Below are positions 31,895 through 40,240 of a stretch of DNA of 47,497 nucleotides, one piece after another. The position numbers and the translations under genes are program-made. The notes under the pieces are model-generated. The model ran no database searches. It worked only from the letters and a program-made list of their open reading frames with translations, and was not told the origin of the DNA. Source of the stretch: Olsenella sp. (GTDB taxonomy: Bacteria > Actinomycetota > Coriobacteriia > Coriobacteriales > Atopobiaceae); contig JALCMG010000016.1 of NCBI GenBank assembly GCA_022648325.1, forward strand, positions 1 to 47,497, read 5' to 3'. Numbering within the stretch: position 1 is the first letter of the stretch; every line of letters begins with the position of its first letter.

Positions 31895-32683
31895 GTGCCC
31901 TCAGAGGAATCATCTCCGGCAGAACGGCAGTCGTTCATTCTCGAATGGCTCGATTCGAACCCGAGCATCACGGTTACTGACGTCCAGAAGAGGTTTGGCG
32001 TCTCTGATGTAACCGTTCGCCATGATCTTATCGCCCTGGAATCAGCGGGCAAGGTAAGAAGGGTTCGCGGTGGAGCAGTCTCCCTCGCAAGAACCATGCT
32101 CATGCACTACCCCGAAGAACGCATCAACTACAACGTCGATGCCAAGGATCGCATTGCGAGCGCTGCCGCCAGACTCGTGGAGGACGGCGACGTCATCATC
32201 GCCGACATCGGAACAACCGCCTATCAGTTTGTCAGACACCTCGGAGACAAGAAGGACATCACCATCATCACCGGGGATCTCTCGATTGCCCACTTCGCAA
32301 GCTTCAACCTCCCTGGAGCGGAGGTCATGCTCCTTGGGGGCAAGGTGCGCAAGGAGCACCTCTACCTTGCAGGTGCCATGACGCTCGACGCAATGTCAAA
32401 GCTGTACGCAGACAAGGCATTTCTGAGCTGCGACGGGTTCCACCAGGACCACGGCTTCACCGTCGAGCACGACTTCAGTGTGACCATCAAACAGGCATAC
32501 ATTGCAAACTCGCGTCAAAGCATCATGATGCTTGACTCAAGCAAGCTCGGACGAACGAGCTTCTATCGCTTCTCAACTATGGAAGACTTCGATGTGATCA
32601 TTACTGATAACGATTCCGATGGCTACCTCGCCAAATCCATAGAGCGCGCGAAGCATTCCCCGCAGCTTCTCGTTGCCTGCTGA
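31895..32683 (+). CDS. DeoR-family transcriptional regulator
   Basis: A 262-residue regulator with an N-terminal DeoR helix-turn-helix (ITVTDVQKRFGVSDVTVRHDLIALESAGKVRRVRGG) and a C-terminal sugar-phosphate-binding domain (DIGTTAYQF, ITGDLSIAH, LLGGKVR, DSSKLGRTSF). It likely represses the divergent PTS-aldolase operon until a phosphorylated sugar intermediate binds. The reading starts with GTG at 31895 with a weak GAGAAG site; an upstream start is not evident. It ends in TGA, immediately before a family C array. Confidence 0.92.
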   Translation: MPSEESSPAERQSFILEWLDSNPSITVTDVQKRFGVSDVTVRHDLIALESAGKVRRVRGGAVSLARTMLMHYPEERINYNVDAKDRIASAAARLVEDGDVIIADIGTTAYQFVRHLGDKKDITIITGDLSIAHFASFNLPGAEVMLLGGKVRKEHLYLAGAMTLDAMSKLYADKAFLSCDGFHQDHGFTVEHDFSVTIKQAYIANSRQSIMMLDSSKLGRTSFYRFSTMEDFDVIITDNDSDGYLAKSIERAKHSPQLLVAC

Positions 32684-32697
32684 CATATAGGGAGAGA

Positions 32698-32860
32698 AGC
32701 CGCAAAAACGCGCCCTCCGGCGAGTGCGTGTCGCCGGAGGGCTTCGTGTGTTGCAAATCGCATCAAAGGGGCCTCTCCGGAGACAAAAAGTCTCCGGAGA
32801 GGCCGAAATGTTGCAGGGTGCGCCAAATGTCGCCTTCCGGCGACGAGAAGCGCGGGCCCG
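32698..32860. repeat. Repeat family C hairpin array, copy 2
   Basis: Hairpins beginning CCCTCCGG, CTCTCCGG and CCTTCCGG are exactly 60 bp apart (32713, 32773, 32833). The stems include CTCTCCGGAGACAAAAAG pairing with TCTCCGGAGAGG. GTTGCA of the spacers recurs at 32750 and 32810. It lies between convergent DeoR and glyoxalase-like genes, like the closely similar copy at 28445. Confidence 0.85.
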
Positions 32861-32931
32861 CCGCGCCTTTGGGTGCCCGCAAGCCCCCGCCGCCCCGCGC
32901 CGGAACGAGCCCCCTTCGGGCTCCGCGCCCC

Positions 32932-33303
32932 CTACTCCTTCGCAGGGATAATCTCGATCCACTGGCCCTCGGGGTCAGCGATGAAGTAGAGCCCCATCGC
33001 GTGGTTCTCGAAGACGATGCAGCCCATCTCCTCGTGCAGGCGGTGGAAGGCGTCGTAATCGTCCACCTCAAAGGCAATGTGGGTGTCATCGCCACCGTTG
33101 GCGTACGGCTCGGTACGCCTGCGGTTCCACGTAAGCTCCAGCTGGAACGGCGACGCGTCGTTCTCCATGAACGTGTTGGTCCAAGAGCCGTCGTCCGGGC
33201 CAGACTCCCTCACCACGTGGAAGCCAAGTGCCTTCTCGTAAAATGCAATGGTCTTCTCCTTGTCCAGAACATGCGTGCAGCGATGGACGAACTTTGCCTT
33301 CAT
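32932..33303 (-). CDS. Glyoxalase-fold (VOC) protein, lactoylglutathione lyase-like
   Basis: A 123-residue vicinal-oxygen-chelate protein with the glyoxalase I layout: H5 in KFVHRCTHVLD, E in FQLELTWN (about 57), H in DTHIAFEVDD (about 75) and E in GQWIEIIP near the C terminus. Four metal-ligand positions are thus present. It could detoxify methylglyoxal with glutathione or another thiol. The start at 33303 has GGAGGCC upstream. Separated from the MFS gene by a strong terminator. Confidence 0.9.
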   Translation of the reverse strand: MKAKFVHRCTHVLDKEKTIAFYEKALGFHVVRESGPDDGSWTNTFMENDASPFQLELTWNRRRTEPYANGGDDTHIAFEVDDYDAFHRLHEEMGCIVFENHAMGLYFIADPEGQWIEIIPAKE

Positions 33304-33316
33304 GGTGGCCTCCCTA

Positions 33317-33350
33317 GAAAACGCGGACGCGAGCACCGGCCCGCGTCCGC
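33317..33350 (-). terminator. Terminator after MFS gene
   Basis: On the minus strand GCGGACGCG pairs with CGCGTCCGC (33342-33350 and 33323-33331) around a 10-base loop and is followed by GTTTTC. Classic rho-independent form, about 50 bp after the MFS stop. Confidence 0.85.
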
Positions 33351-33402
33351 TCGTGTTGCGTGCTCGAATCTCAGGATACCAGCGACATGCGCCGCGCGGT
33401 CA

Positions 33403-34608
33403 CTATCGCTTGGCGAGCATCTTGCTGAACGACGTGTCGGAGTGGCGCGCCCACACCACGTAGACAATCACGCTCAGCACACAGGCGAGAGAAACGATCG
33501 ACCACATGGCCGAGTAGCCAAGCCCCGTGATGAGCGAGCTGGCGATGCCGCCTCCCAGACCGTAGCCGATGTCGTAGCCACAGAGGAACGTCGAGTTGGC
33601 CGAGCCGCGCGTCTCCTCGGTGGAGGTGTGCACGGCCATCGACTGCAGCGACGGCTCGAGGCCACCAAAGGCATAGCCGGCGAGCACGGCCGAGAGGATA
33701 TACGTCACGGTGTTGGGGACAAACGCCAGCAGCAGGAACGCAACGAGCATGGCCGCGTTGCACGAGTAGACGAAGAACGCCTCGCCGCGCTGGTCGACAA
33801 GCTTGCCCAAGGTGATGCGCACCAGGAGCAGCATCGCGGACATCACGAGGAAGTAGATGGAGCCCGAGGGGAGCGAGGCCTCGGATGCGAAGATGGCCAC
33901 GAAGTTCTCAAGCGCGCCAAAGGTGAACATGAAGATGAGCATGGTCACCGTGGCGGGCAGCGAGTCACGGTTGATGATGGTGCGCAGGTCGAGCTTCTTC
34001 TTGGGCACGTCGACCTTGGGCGCACGCACAAAGGCAAAGAGCACCAGGCCGAGGCCAGCGATGGCAGCGGCCACAGCGTACAGCACGTTGAAGCCAAAGC
34101 CCTCCATGAGCGAGAGGCCCAGCGCCGGCGCAATGGCAGAGGCCAGCGCCGTCGCCATGCCAAAGTAGCCCATGCCCTCGGCAAAGCGCGGACGGCAAAT
34201 GACGTCGGACGCCACAGTGGCCGTGGTGGAGTTGGAGAACGACAGACCAACACCGTACAGCATGCGGACGGCAATCGCCACGGAGAGCACGGGGACAAAC
34301 ACGTAGCCCAGGGGTGCCAGCCCCATGAGAATAAGGCCCGCGATGAGCGCCGCCCTACGGACGCCGTTGTCGAGCCACCAGCCCACGAACGGCCTGATAA
34401 TCACGGCCACAAACGAGAACGCCGCAGCGCAGATGCCCGCCACGGCCTCGGTGCCGCCAAGGCTCTGGATGTAGAACGGGAAGGTCGAGAGGCTCATGAT
34501 GTGGTTTGTGAAGACGCACAGGTTCACCAGGATGATAAGAACCAGATCGCGCGTCCATAGCTTGGGCTCGCCCTTGCCCTTGGCGGCAGCAGATGTTGCT
34601 TCTGACAA
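33403..34608 (-). CDS. Major facilitator superfamily transporter
   Basis: A 401-residue MFS permease with 12 predicted transmembrane helices and a central cytoplasmic loop (RAPKVDVPKKKLDLRTIINRD) near residue 190. Motif-A-like GWWLDNGVRRAAL lies after helix 2. It resembles drug-efflux (DHA1-type) carriers, but the substrate is not predictable. The reading starts with TTG at 34608, supported by GGAGGG at a normal distance and no better ATG. It is monocistronic, bounded by a terminator downstream. Confidence 0.88.
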   Translation of the reverse strand: MSEATSAAAKGKGEPKLWTRDLVLIILVNLCVFTNHIMSLSTFPFYIQSLGGTEAVAGICAAAFSFVAVIIRPFVGWWLDNGVRRAALIAGLILMGLAPLGYVFVPVLSVAIAVRMLYGVGLSFSNSTTATVASDVICRPRFAEGMGYFGMATALASAIAPALGLSLMEGFGFNVLYAVAAAIAGLGLVLFAFVRAPKVDVPKKKLDLRTIINRDSLPATVTMLIFMFTFGALENFVAIFASEASLPSGSIYFLVMSAMLLLVRITLGKLVDQRGEAFFVYSCNAAMLVAFLLLAFVPNTVTYILSAVLAGYAFGGLEPSLQSMAVHTSTEETRGSANSTFLCGYDIGYGLGGGIASSLITGLGYSAMWSIVSLACVLSVIVYVVWARHSDTSFSKMLAKR

Positions 34609-34784
34609 AAAGATCCCTCCTAGACGGGTTGAAGTGACCGTCCAACAGGAATCGATCGTGCATAGCGCGCGGATACGTCACGGCTGGACGGCGTAGCCAT
34701 CAATTGGACTTACGCCGTGCGGCAGCTCATTGACGTAGTGCAGTATAGCCGAGAAGCGCGCCGATGCGAGCGAGGACAAACGCG

Positions 34785-35918
34785 TTAGCCCTGCCCCACC
34801 GCCTGCCTGTGGTGGCCATGCGGCAAGGCGACGTCTATGCTCCCCTCGCCTGCAGACCAGTAGCCAAGCTTCACGCCGCGCTGGTAGACAGCAACTGCCT
34901 TGGCAAAGTATCCGTGCGCGTTAAGGTGCGTCCAATCCGAGCGCAGCTGCTTCGAGATGCAGCCCAGGCGCGCGTTGGCCACGTCCTCGGCGGTAGGCGT
35001 GAGGCCAGATATCTCAAGCCCATGCTTGATGAGAAAGACGCGCATGTTGATGAAGTGATCGCCAAAGGCCTCGCGGAGGGCAGCCTCCCAGCTGGTCTCG
35101 CGCGGCGCGTAGTCCTCCGTGAAGGGCACCTGGCTCGTGTCGCCTACTGAGGTGCCGGGGTCATCGGTGTCACCCAGGATGAGGTAGTCCTCGCAGCCGG
35201 AGCGGTCAATCATCGCACGATACTGGCTGATGAGGACCTGGTAGTCGTCATCCCAGCCTCCGTTGCTGCCAATCTCGAGCACGAGGATGTCACCTGTACG
35301 TTCCTCGCCCTCCTCGGCAACCTCTGGATCTATGTGGCTGATGACCTGCTCGCCTTGTTCGTCTGCCTCGTCGTCTCCACCCTCGTCATCAGCCGCGGCC
35401 GCGGCCTCGGCTTCAGACTCGTTTCCGTCATCCGGAGCGAGGTCGTCGTTCTCGGCCGTGGCATCTTCTGTGGGGTCTTCGGGCTCGTCGCCGTCATCGG
35501 CAACCTCTATCTCGGTCCACGGCAGACCTCCCTGCATGACGGCAATTTCCTCAGAGGTCGCACCGGCCACACCAAAGTTATAGGTATCAAGGCCCGTGAG
35601 CTGCGAAAGAACCTGGGGATACGACTGCGCGCTAGTGTCATACAGCTCGCCATCCGCGAGCGAGACAAGCGCATCCGCATCGGTGTCTGCACCTACGCCC
35701 TGGGTCATCGAGTCACCCCAGCAGACTATCTCGCGCGTGTCATCTCCGCCGCTACCAGAATAGAAACGCCAGGCGATTCCATCCTCGTACGAGTCGGCCT
35801 GCTGGGTGCCTTCGTCACCTGCCTGCGCCTGAGAGTCTCCGCTCACGGGGAGCTGGCTGCAACCAACAAGCGACGCAGCGAGCACGGCAGTCGCCACAAC
35901 TACGCCAAGCTTCTTCAC
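34785..35918 (-). CDS. SGNH-hydrolase lipoprotein with acidic insert
   Basis: A 377-residue lipoprotein. The signal peptide ends in lipobox SLVGC (C20). SGNH/GDSL blocks: WGDSMTQG (nucleophile S70), FGVAGATSEE (block II), EIGSNGGWDD (N219 in a GxN motif) and SDWTHLNAHGY (catalytic D and H) near the C terminus. Between blocks II and III lies an insert rich in Asp, Glu and Ala (about 138-205, e.g. DDGDEPEDPTED), which is unusual. It starts with GTG at 35918 with GGGGGG upstream. It probably deacylates a cell-wall or extracellular substrate. The stop is TAA. Confidence 0.82.
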   Translation of the reverse strand: MKKLGVVVATAVLAASLVGCSQLPVSGDSQAQAGDEGTQQADSYEDGIAWRFYSGSGGDDTREIVCWGDSMTQGVGADTDADALVSLADGELYDTSAQSYPQVLSQLTGLDTYNFGVAGATSEEIAVMQGGLPWTEIEVADDGDEPEDPTEDATAENDDLAPDDGNESEAEAAAAADDEGGDDEADEQGEQVISHIDPEVAEEGEERTGDILVLEIGSNGGWDDDYQVLISQYRAMIDRSGCEDYLILGDTDDPGTSVGDTSQVPFTEDYAPRETSWEAALREAFGDHFINMRVFLIKHGLEISGLTPTAEDVANARLGCISKQLRSDWTHLNAHGYFAKAVAVYQRGVKLGYWSAGEGSIDVALPHGHHRQAVGQG

Positions 35919-36351
35919 AGCGCACCCCCCTTCTCGAGACGGTCTCGGACAACGCATTAGAAGGATACCCGCGTGCGGAGGGACTCGAGAAAAACAACAC
36001 GCTACGAACCCGTAGCCAAAAGCCCCGGCACAAGAAGGCATCCGGCAGCCTGAACACGCTGCCGAAACCCTCGCGCTAGAGCAAACGGCAAATCCGCGTT
36101 CGGAATCGGACTATTGTGTAAGTCGGTTCCCGCGACCGTGGCAAAAACGCGATAACTCGTGGCGGCCCCGAGCCTCAGAAGCGGTTGCCGCCAGCGAAAT
36201 GGCGAGAAAGATACCTCTCGGAGAGCACGCGGGGGCTCTGGCGACGCCTCACCGCAAGAAAATAACCCACATATCTCGGCTTTTGCACGTAAAATCAGCG
36301 AAGTTGGTTGCGCGAAGGGGGGCGGAGAGAGCGCCCGCCCCTTCGTAGCCC
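35919..36351. other. Gene-free interval with terminator
   Basis: I see no credible gene. Open frames here overlap both strands and have no ribosome binding sites. The interval holds the upstream region of the SGNH gene, GC-rich inverted segments and the hairpin at 36313-36345. Confidence 0.5.
36313..36345 (-). terminator. Hairpin after Rrf2 gene
   Basis: CGAAGGGGGGCGG (36313-36325) pairs with CCCGCCCCTTCG (36334-36345) a few bases after the Rrf2 stop codon. The following minus-strand bases lack a strong T-run, so it may be a weak or factor-assisted terminator. Confidence 0.55.
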
Positions 36352-36804
36352 CTATTTCCCCAAAGCTCCCCGCGCCTCGGCGCGCCGGCGCACGTCCTCC
36401 GCGACGCTCTCGAGCGAGACCGCAGCGAGCTGACCCTCCAGCGCACGCTGCGCGTCTTCGAGATGCCCGTCGAGGGCAGCATGGATGTTGCCACCCACGG
36501 GACACTGCGGGCAGGGGTTCTCGTGGAAGTGGAAGAGCGAATCGGCATCGCTCTGGTCGACTGCGTGCCAAAGGTCCAACAGCGATATCTCCGAAAGAGG
36601 TCGGGCAAGCGTAATGCCAGACTTCCCCTTGCTTGACGAGATGATGCCCGCCTGCTTGAGCATGCCCATAATCGTTCTGACCATGACGGGGCTCGTGCCA
36701 ATGCTTCCCGCAAGAAACGTGCTGGTCACAGGCATCGTGCACCCAAAGTAGTCAATTGCGCACACCATGTGGGCGGCCATGGTGAGCCTGCTGGTTATCT
36801 GCAT
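36352..36804 (-). CDS. Rrf2-family transcriptional regulator
   Basis: A 150-residue Rrf2 regulator: winged helix in residues 1-70 (TSPVMVRTIMGMLKQAGIISSSKGKSGITLARP), then the sensory segment with HENPCPQCPVGGNIHAAL. Two Cys in CPQCPVG suit a redox or cluster sensor; the third Cys of IscR/NsrR types is not seen nearby, though C22 lies in the N-terminal helix. It is the last of five leftward genes and probably controls them in response to redox or electrophile signals. The ATG at 36804 lies 65 bp after the dehydrogenase stop. Confidence 0.88.
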   Translation of the reverse strand: MQITSRLTMAAHMVCAIDYFGCTMPVTSTFLAGSIGTSPVMVRTIMGMLKQAGIISSSKGKSGITLARPLSEISLLDLWHAVDQSDADSLFHFHENPCPQCPVGGNIHAALDGHLEDAQRALEGQLAAVSLESVAEDVRRRAEARGALGK

Positions 36805-36869
36805 GTTCTTCCCTTAAAACATCTATCGCAAAGGTCGGCATCCACACGGCGCCCCCATGGCCCAGACGC

Positions 36870-37847
36870 CTATTCCGTTACGACAATCTTACCAAAGCAG
36901 TGCGGTCCCTCAAGAAAGCGATGCGCATCTTCCATCCGATCCAGCGTAAACACCTTCTCTGGCCAAACGTCAATGTCGTTCTTCTCGATGAGCGAGACAA
37001 GCTCGGCAAGCCTTTCTCCCCGAACGTTACCGGAATAGAAGCTCGTGAGACAGCCATCCGGCGGAAGGTCGACAATGGGGTCGAAACCGTCCATGTACCA
37101 TTTGCCCCCAAGCTGCCCGGCGCTGCACAAAATGCCACCCTCGCGCACGTGGGCACACGTGTCCTTGAGCGTGGCCGGGCCAACAAGCTCTAGAACGCGG
37201 TCGAAGGGACGCCCCTTCACCTGCAGACTTCCGTCTAAATCGAGTACCGCCTCGTCGAAGCCATTGCGGATGAGAAGGTCCTCTCGGGCCATGCTGCGCG
37301 TACTTCCCAGAAGGCACACGCCTGGAACCATTGCGCGAGCCAATCGCGCAAATGCAATGCCCACACCACTCGTTGCCCCGCGAACGAGGATGCTCTGCCC
37401 GGAAGTCAACCTCATGTTGAGCATCGACCCATATGCCGTGTAGCACGTCTCGGGAATGGCAGCAAGGGCCTCCCATGGGAGGCCAGACTCAACAGGATGA
37501 ATTTGATCGTTGGAGAGAAGCACGTAGTCCGCATAGCTGCCATCAAAGTCGCGACCCATCTCGCCCATGATGGAGATGACCTTCTCCCCAATCGGCAGAC
37601 GAGAGGGGTCTATCGTGGATGCAACCTCCCCCACGCACTCGATTCCCAGAACCCGCGGGAACTTCACCGAGGGAGAGAGCCCCTTTCGCGTGAACACCTC
37701 CGAATGATTGAGACCACGGGCGCGAACGCGCACGAGCGACCATCCCTCGCGCACCGGAGGGACGGGCCTGCGTTCCAGGCGCAGGACCTCCGGCCCTCCG
37801 GGCTCGTAAACAACGACAGCACGCATCTCATCAGGCAAGGTCACCAT
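36870..37847 (-). CDS. Medium-chain alcohol dehydrogenase / quinone oxidoreductase
   Basis: A 325-residue MDR-family oxidoreductase of the zinc-less quinone-oxidoreductase type: GroES-like N-terminal domain with ARGLNHSEVFTRKG and FPRVLGIECVGEV, then a Rossmann domain with the NADPH loop ILVRGATSGVGIAF. Zinc-ligand cysteines are missing. Family members reduce quinones or enones with NADPH. The start is 25 bp after the OpuC-type ATPase stop, so it belongs to the same transcript, and it precedes the Rrf2 gene. A role in electrophile stress is inferred. Confidence 0.88.
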   Translation of the reverse strand: MVTLPDEMRAVVVYEPGGPEVLRLERRPVPPVREGWSLVRVRARGLNHSEVFTRKGLSPSVKFPRVLGIECVGEVASTIDPSRLPIGEKVISIMGEMGRDFDGSYADYVLLSNDQIHPVESGLPWEALAAIPETCYTAYGSMLNMRLTSGQSILVRGATSGVGIAFARLARAMVPGVCLLGSTRSMAREDLLIRNGFDEAVLDLDGSLQVKGRPFDRVLELVGPATLKDTCAHVREGGILCSAGQLGGKWYMDGFDPIVDLPPDGCLTSFYSGNVRGERLAELVSLIEKNDIDVWPEKVFTLDRMEDAHRFLEGPHCFGKIVVTE

Positions 37848-37871
37848 TGCAACACCCTTCGCGCTCGTACG

Positions 37872-38696
37872 CTATCTTGCGAGCGCCGCCTCGGCGCGGG
37901 CCGCGCCGCTATGCTCACATTCGCACAGAAGGCTGTCGTCTAGGTCGCAGGCATGACGCTGGCGAGCAACCAAGCGCGCCACAAAGTCGTTCGCCGGCCG
38001 CGCCAGAATCTCGGCCGGAGTAGCGTACTGCTGAATCGCCCCGGCATCCATCACAAGCACCCGCGTGCCCAGCCGCAGCGCCTCGCCGATGTCGTGCGTC
38101 ACAAAGAGCACGGTGATGCCGCACTCACGGTGAATGCGGGCAATCTCCACCTGCAGCTGTCCGCGGGTGATCTCGTCCACGGCGCCAAAGGGCTCGTCCA
38201 TGAGAAGGATGTCGGGCGACGCGGCAAGCGCCCGCGCAATTCCAACGCGCTGCTGCTGGCCTCCAGAGAGCTCAGCAGGGTAGCGCTCGAGCAAATCATC
38301 CGGCAGGTCCACGATGCCCATCCACTTGCTCACGGCCTGCTCGGTGTGGCGCTGGTCGCCCTTGTTGAGCAGGTTGGGAACGTACGAGACGTTCTCCTCC
38401 ACCGTCATGTGCGGAAAGAGGACGCTCCCCTGGATGGCATAGCCAATGTTGCGACGCAGCGCGATTGGATCGACGTCGCGCACGTTTGTCCCGTTTACCA
38501 GCACGTCACCAGAGGTGGGCTCGATAAGGCGGTTCACCATCTTGAGCGCGGTGGTCTTGCCGCAACCGGAGGAGCCGACGATGGTGAGAAACTCCCTGCG
38601 GCGCACGCTCAGGTTGAAGTCCGAAAGCACGACCTTCTCGCCGTAGGCCTTCGTGACGTGCCGGTACTCAATTGCAATGTCTGTCGATTCTCTCAT
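37872..38696 (-). CDS. opuCA: Glycine betaine/choline-type ABC transporter ATPase
   Basis: A 274-residue ABC ATPase of the OpuC/ProV group: Walker A GSSGCGKTT, signature LSGGQQQRVGIARAL, Walker B ILLMDEPFGAVD, H-loop FVTHDIGEA. The C-terminal CBS tandem of many OpuCA proteins is absent, so it may lack the ionic-strength sensor. The ATG overlaps the TGA of the permease/binding-protein gene (ATGA). Together they would import compatible solutes such as betaine, carnitine or choline. Confidence 0.9.
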   Translation of the reverse strand: MRESTDIAIEYRHVTKAYGEKVVLSDFNLSVRRREFLTIVGSSGCGKTTALKMVNRLIEPTSGDVLVNGTNVRDVDPIALRRNIGYAIQGSVLFPHMTVEENVSYVPNLLNKGDQRHTEQAVSKWMGIVDLPDDLLERYPAELSGGQQQRVGIARALAASPDILLMDEPFGAVDEITRGQLQVEIARIHRECGITVLFVTHDIGEALRLGTRVLVMDAGAIQQYATPAEILARPANDFVARLVARQRHACDLDDSLLCECEHSGAARAEAALAR

Positions 38697-40237
38697 TTGA
38701 GCAGCCCCCTCTCGCGCAGGTACTCCGCAGCCACGTCCTCGGGGTCCTTCCCCTCTTCCTCGACCTCGTAGTTCATCTGCGCCATGTCGCTCTCGGTGAT
38801 GGTCCCGTCCAGCTTCTCCAGCACGCCGCGCAGCTCGGGGTGCTCGTCGAGGATCTGGTTGCGCACAACGTTTCCGCACTCGTAGGACGGGAAGAAGTGC
38901 TTGTCGTCCTCGAGGACCGTCGCGTCTGCCTGGCTGAGCTTGCCGTCGGTGGTGAAGATCACGAGCGCGTCAACGCTTCCCTGCCCAAGCGCATCGTACT
39001 TAAGGCCAATATCCAGCTGCATCGTGCTGCCAAACTCCATGCCGTACGCCTGGCACAGGGCGTCGTAGCCATCCTCACGCTCGAAGAAGTCCGCCTCGGC
39101 GCCAAGTCGAAGCTGGCCCGCCACCTTCGCAAGGTCCGAGTAGGTCTTGAGGCCGTACTTCTCAGCAACATCGCGCCGCACCGCGATACCATACGTGTTG
39201 CCAAACCCGTACATGCCCACCCAGGAGAGGCCCTTCTCGGCATAGCCCGCCTGCAGCTGGCCGAACTGGTCCTCGGTGTAGGCGCCCTCGTTCTTGAGGA
39301 CCATCGCCCAGCCGGTCCCGGTGTACTCCGGGTACAGGTCAAAGTCTCCGGACTCCATGGCGGGCTCGATGTTGGAGGTGCCACCGCCCACGCCCTGCGT
39401 GATGTCGACCTTGAGGTTGGTGTCCTGCTCGATAAGGTCCTTGAGCATGTTGCCCATGATGTATTGCTCGGTCATGGGCTTGGTGGCCACGTGGATGGTC
39501 GCGGACGGCGCGGCGAGAAGTCCGGGCACCACGGCGCACGCAACGGCAACGCCGCAGGCAGCAAGGCCACCGATGGCAAGCCTACGATTGGTCCTCTTGG
39601 CGGCGTGGCTACGCATCTGCATGCGCTTCTCGATGAAGCCAAGAATGAAATCGACCAGCAGCGCAAGCACGGCAATGAGGAGGCTGCCCGCCACGGTCAT
39701 CGCGGCGTTGTTGGTGGTGATGCCGCGGTAGATCGCCACGCCCAGGCCGCCCGCACCGATGAACGAGGCAATGCCGGCAAGCGCTATGGTCATGACCGCC
39801 ATGTTCCGAATGCCGCTCATGATGACCGGCATCGCCAGCGGGAGCCTTACGCGAAAGAGTGTCTGCTTTCGCGTGCCTCCCATGCCGGTTGCCGCCTCGA
39901 GGATGGCCGGGTCGACGTTGGTCATGCCCGTGTACGTGGCGCGCACCATGGGGAGCAGCGCGTAGATGGTGAGCGCAATGATGGCCGTGGCATCGCCCAC
40001 CCCGCTGAAGGGGATGAGAAAGCCGAGCATGCTGATCGAGGGGATGGTGTAGAGAAAGTTCACCACCGCCAGCGTGGGCTTGGCGGCGCGCTGGTACTCG
40101 CTGATGAGCACACCGGCGATGCCGCCCACGACGATGGCGATGACGATCGAGACGAACGAGATCTGCAGGTGCTCGTGGAGGAGCCCCACGAAGAAGTCCC
40201 ACCGTGTGGTGAGAAGGTTCCAAACATCCGCCAGCAT
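38693..40237 (-). CDS. OpuC-type fused permease and substrate-binding protein
   Basis: A 514-residue fusion. Residues about 1-215 are a BPD permease with six helices (EAA loop region EAATGMGGTRKQTLFRVRLP). A further membrane segment at about 222-243 anchors a periplasmic-type OpuAC/ProX domain (ATKPMTEQYIMGNMLKDLIE ... VGGGTSNIEPAMESGDFDLY). Such fusions are typical of Gram-positive OpuA/OpuC systems. The stop codon overlaps the ATPase gene start. The gene begins 4 bp after the flavoprotein gene stop, unusual company for an osmolyte importer. Confidence 0.92.
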   Translation of the reverse strand: MLADVWNLLTTRWDFFVGLLHEHLQISFVSIVIAIVVGGIAGVLISEYQRAAKPTLAVVNFLYTIPSISMLGFLIPFSGVGDATAIIALTIYALLPMVRATYTGMTNVDPAILEAATGMGGTRKQTLFRVRLPLAMPVIMSGIRNMAVMTIALAGIASFIGAGGLGVAIYRGITTNNAAMTVAGSLLIAVLALLVDFILGFIEKRMQMRSHAAKRTNRRLAIGGLAACGVAVACAVVPGLLAAPSATIHVATKPMTEQYIMGNMLKDLIEQDTNLKVDITQGVGGGTSNIEPAMESGDFDLYPEYTGTGWAMVLKNEGAYTEDQFGQLQAGYAEKGLSWVGMYGFGNTYGIAVRRDVAEKYGLKTYSDLAKVAGQLRLGAEADFFEREDGYDALCQAYGMEFGSTMQLDIGLKYDALGQGSVDALVIFTTDGKLSQADATVLEDDKHFFPSYECGNVVRNQILDEHPELRGVLEKLDGTITESDMAQMNYEVEEEGKDPEDVAAEYLRERGLLK

Positions 40238-40240
40238 GGG

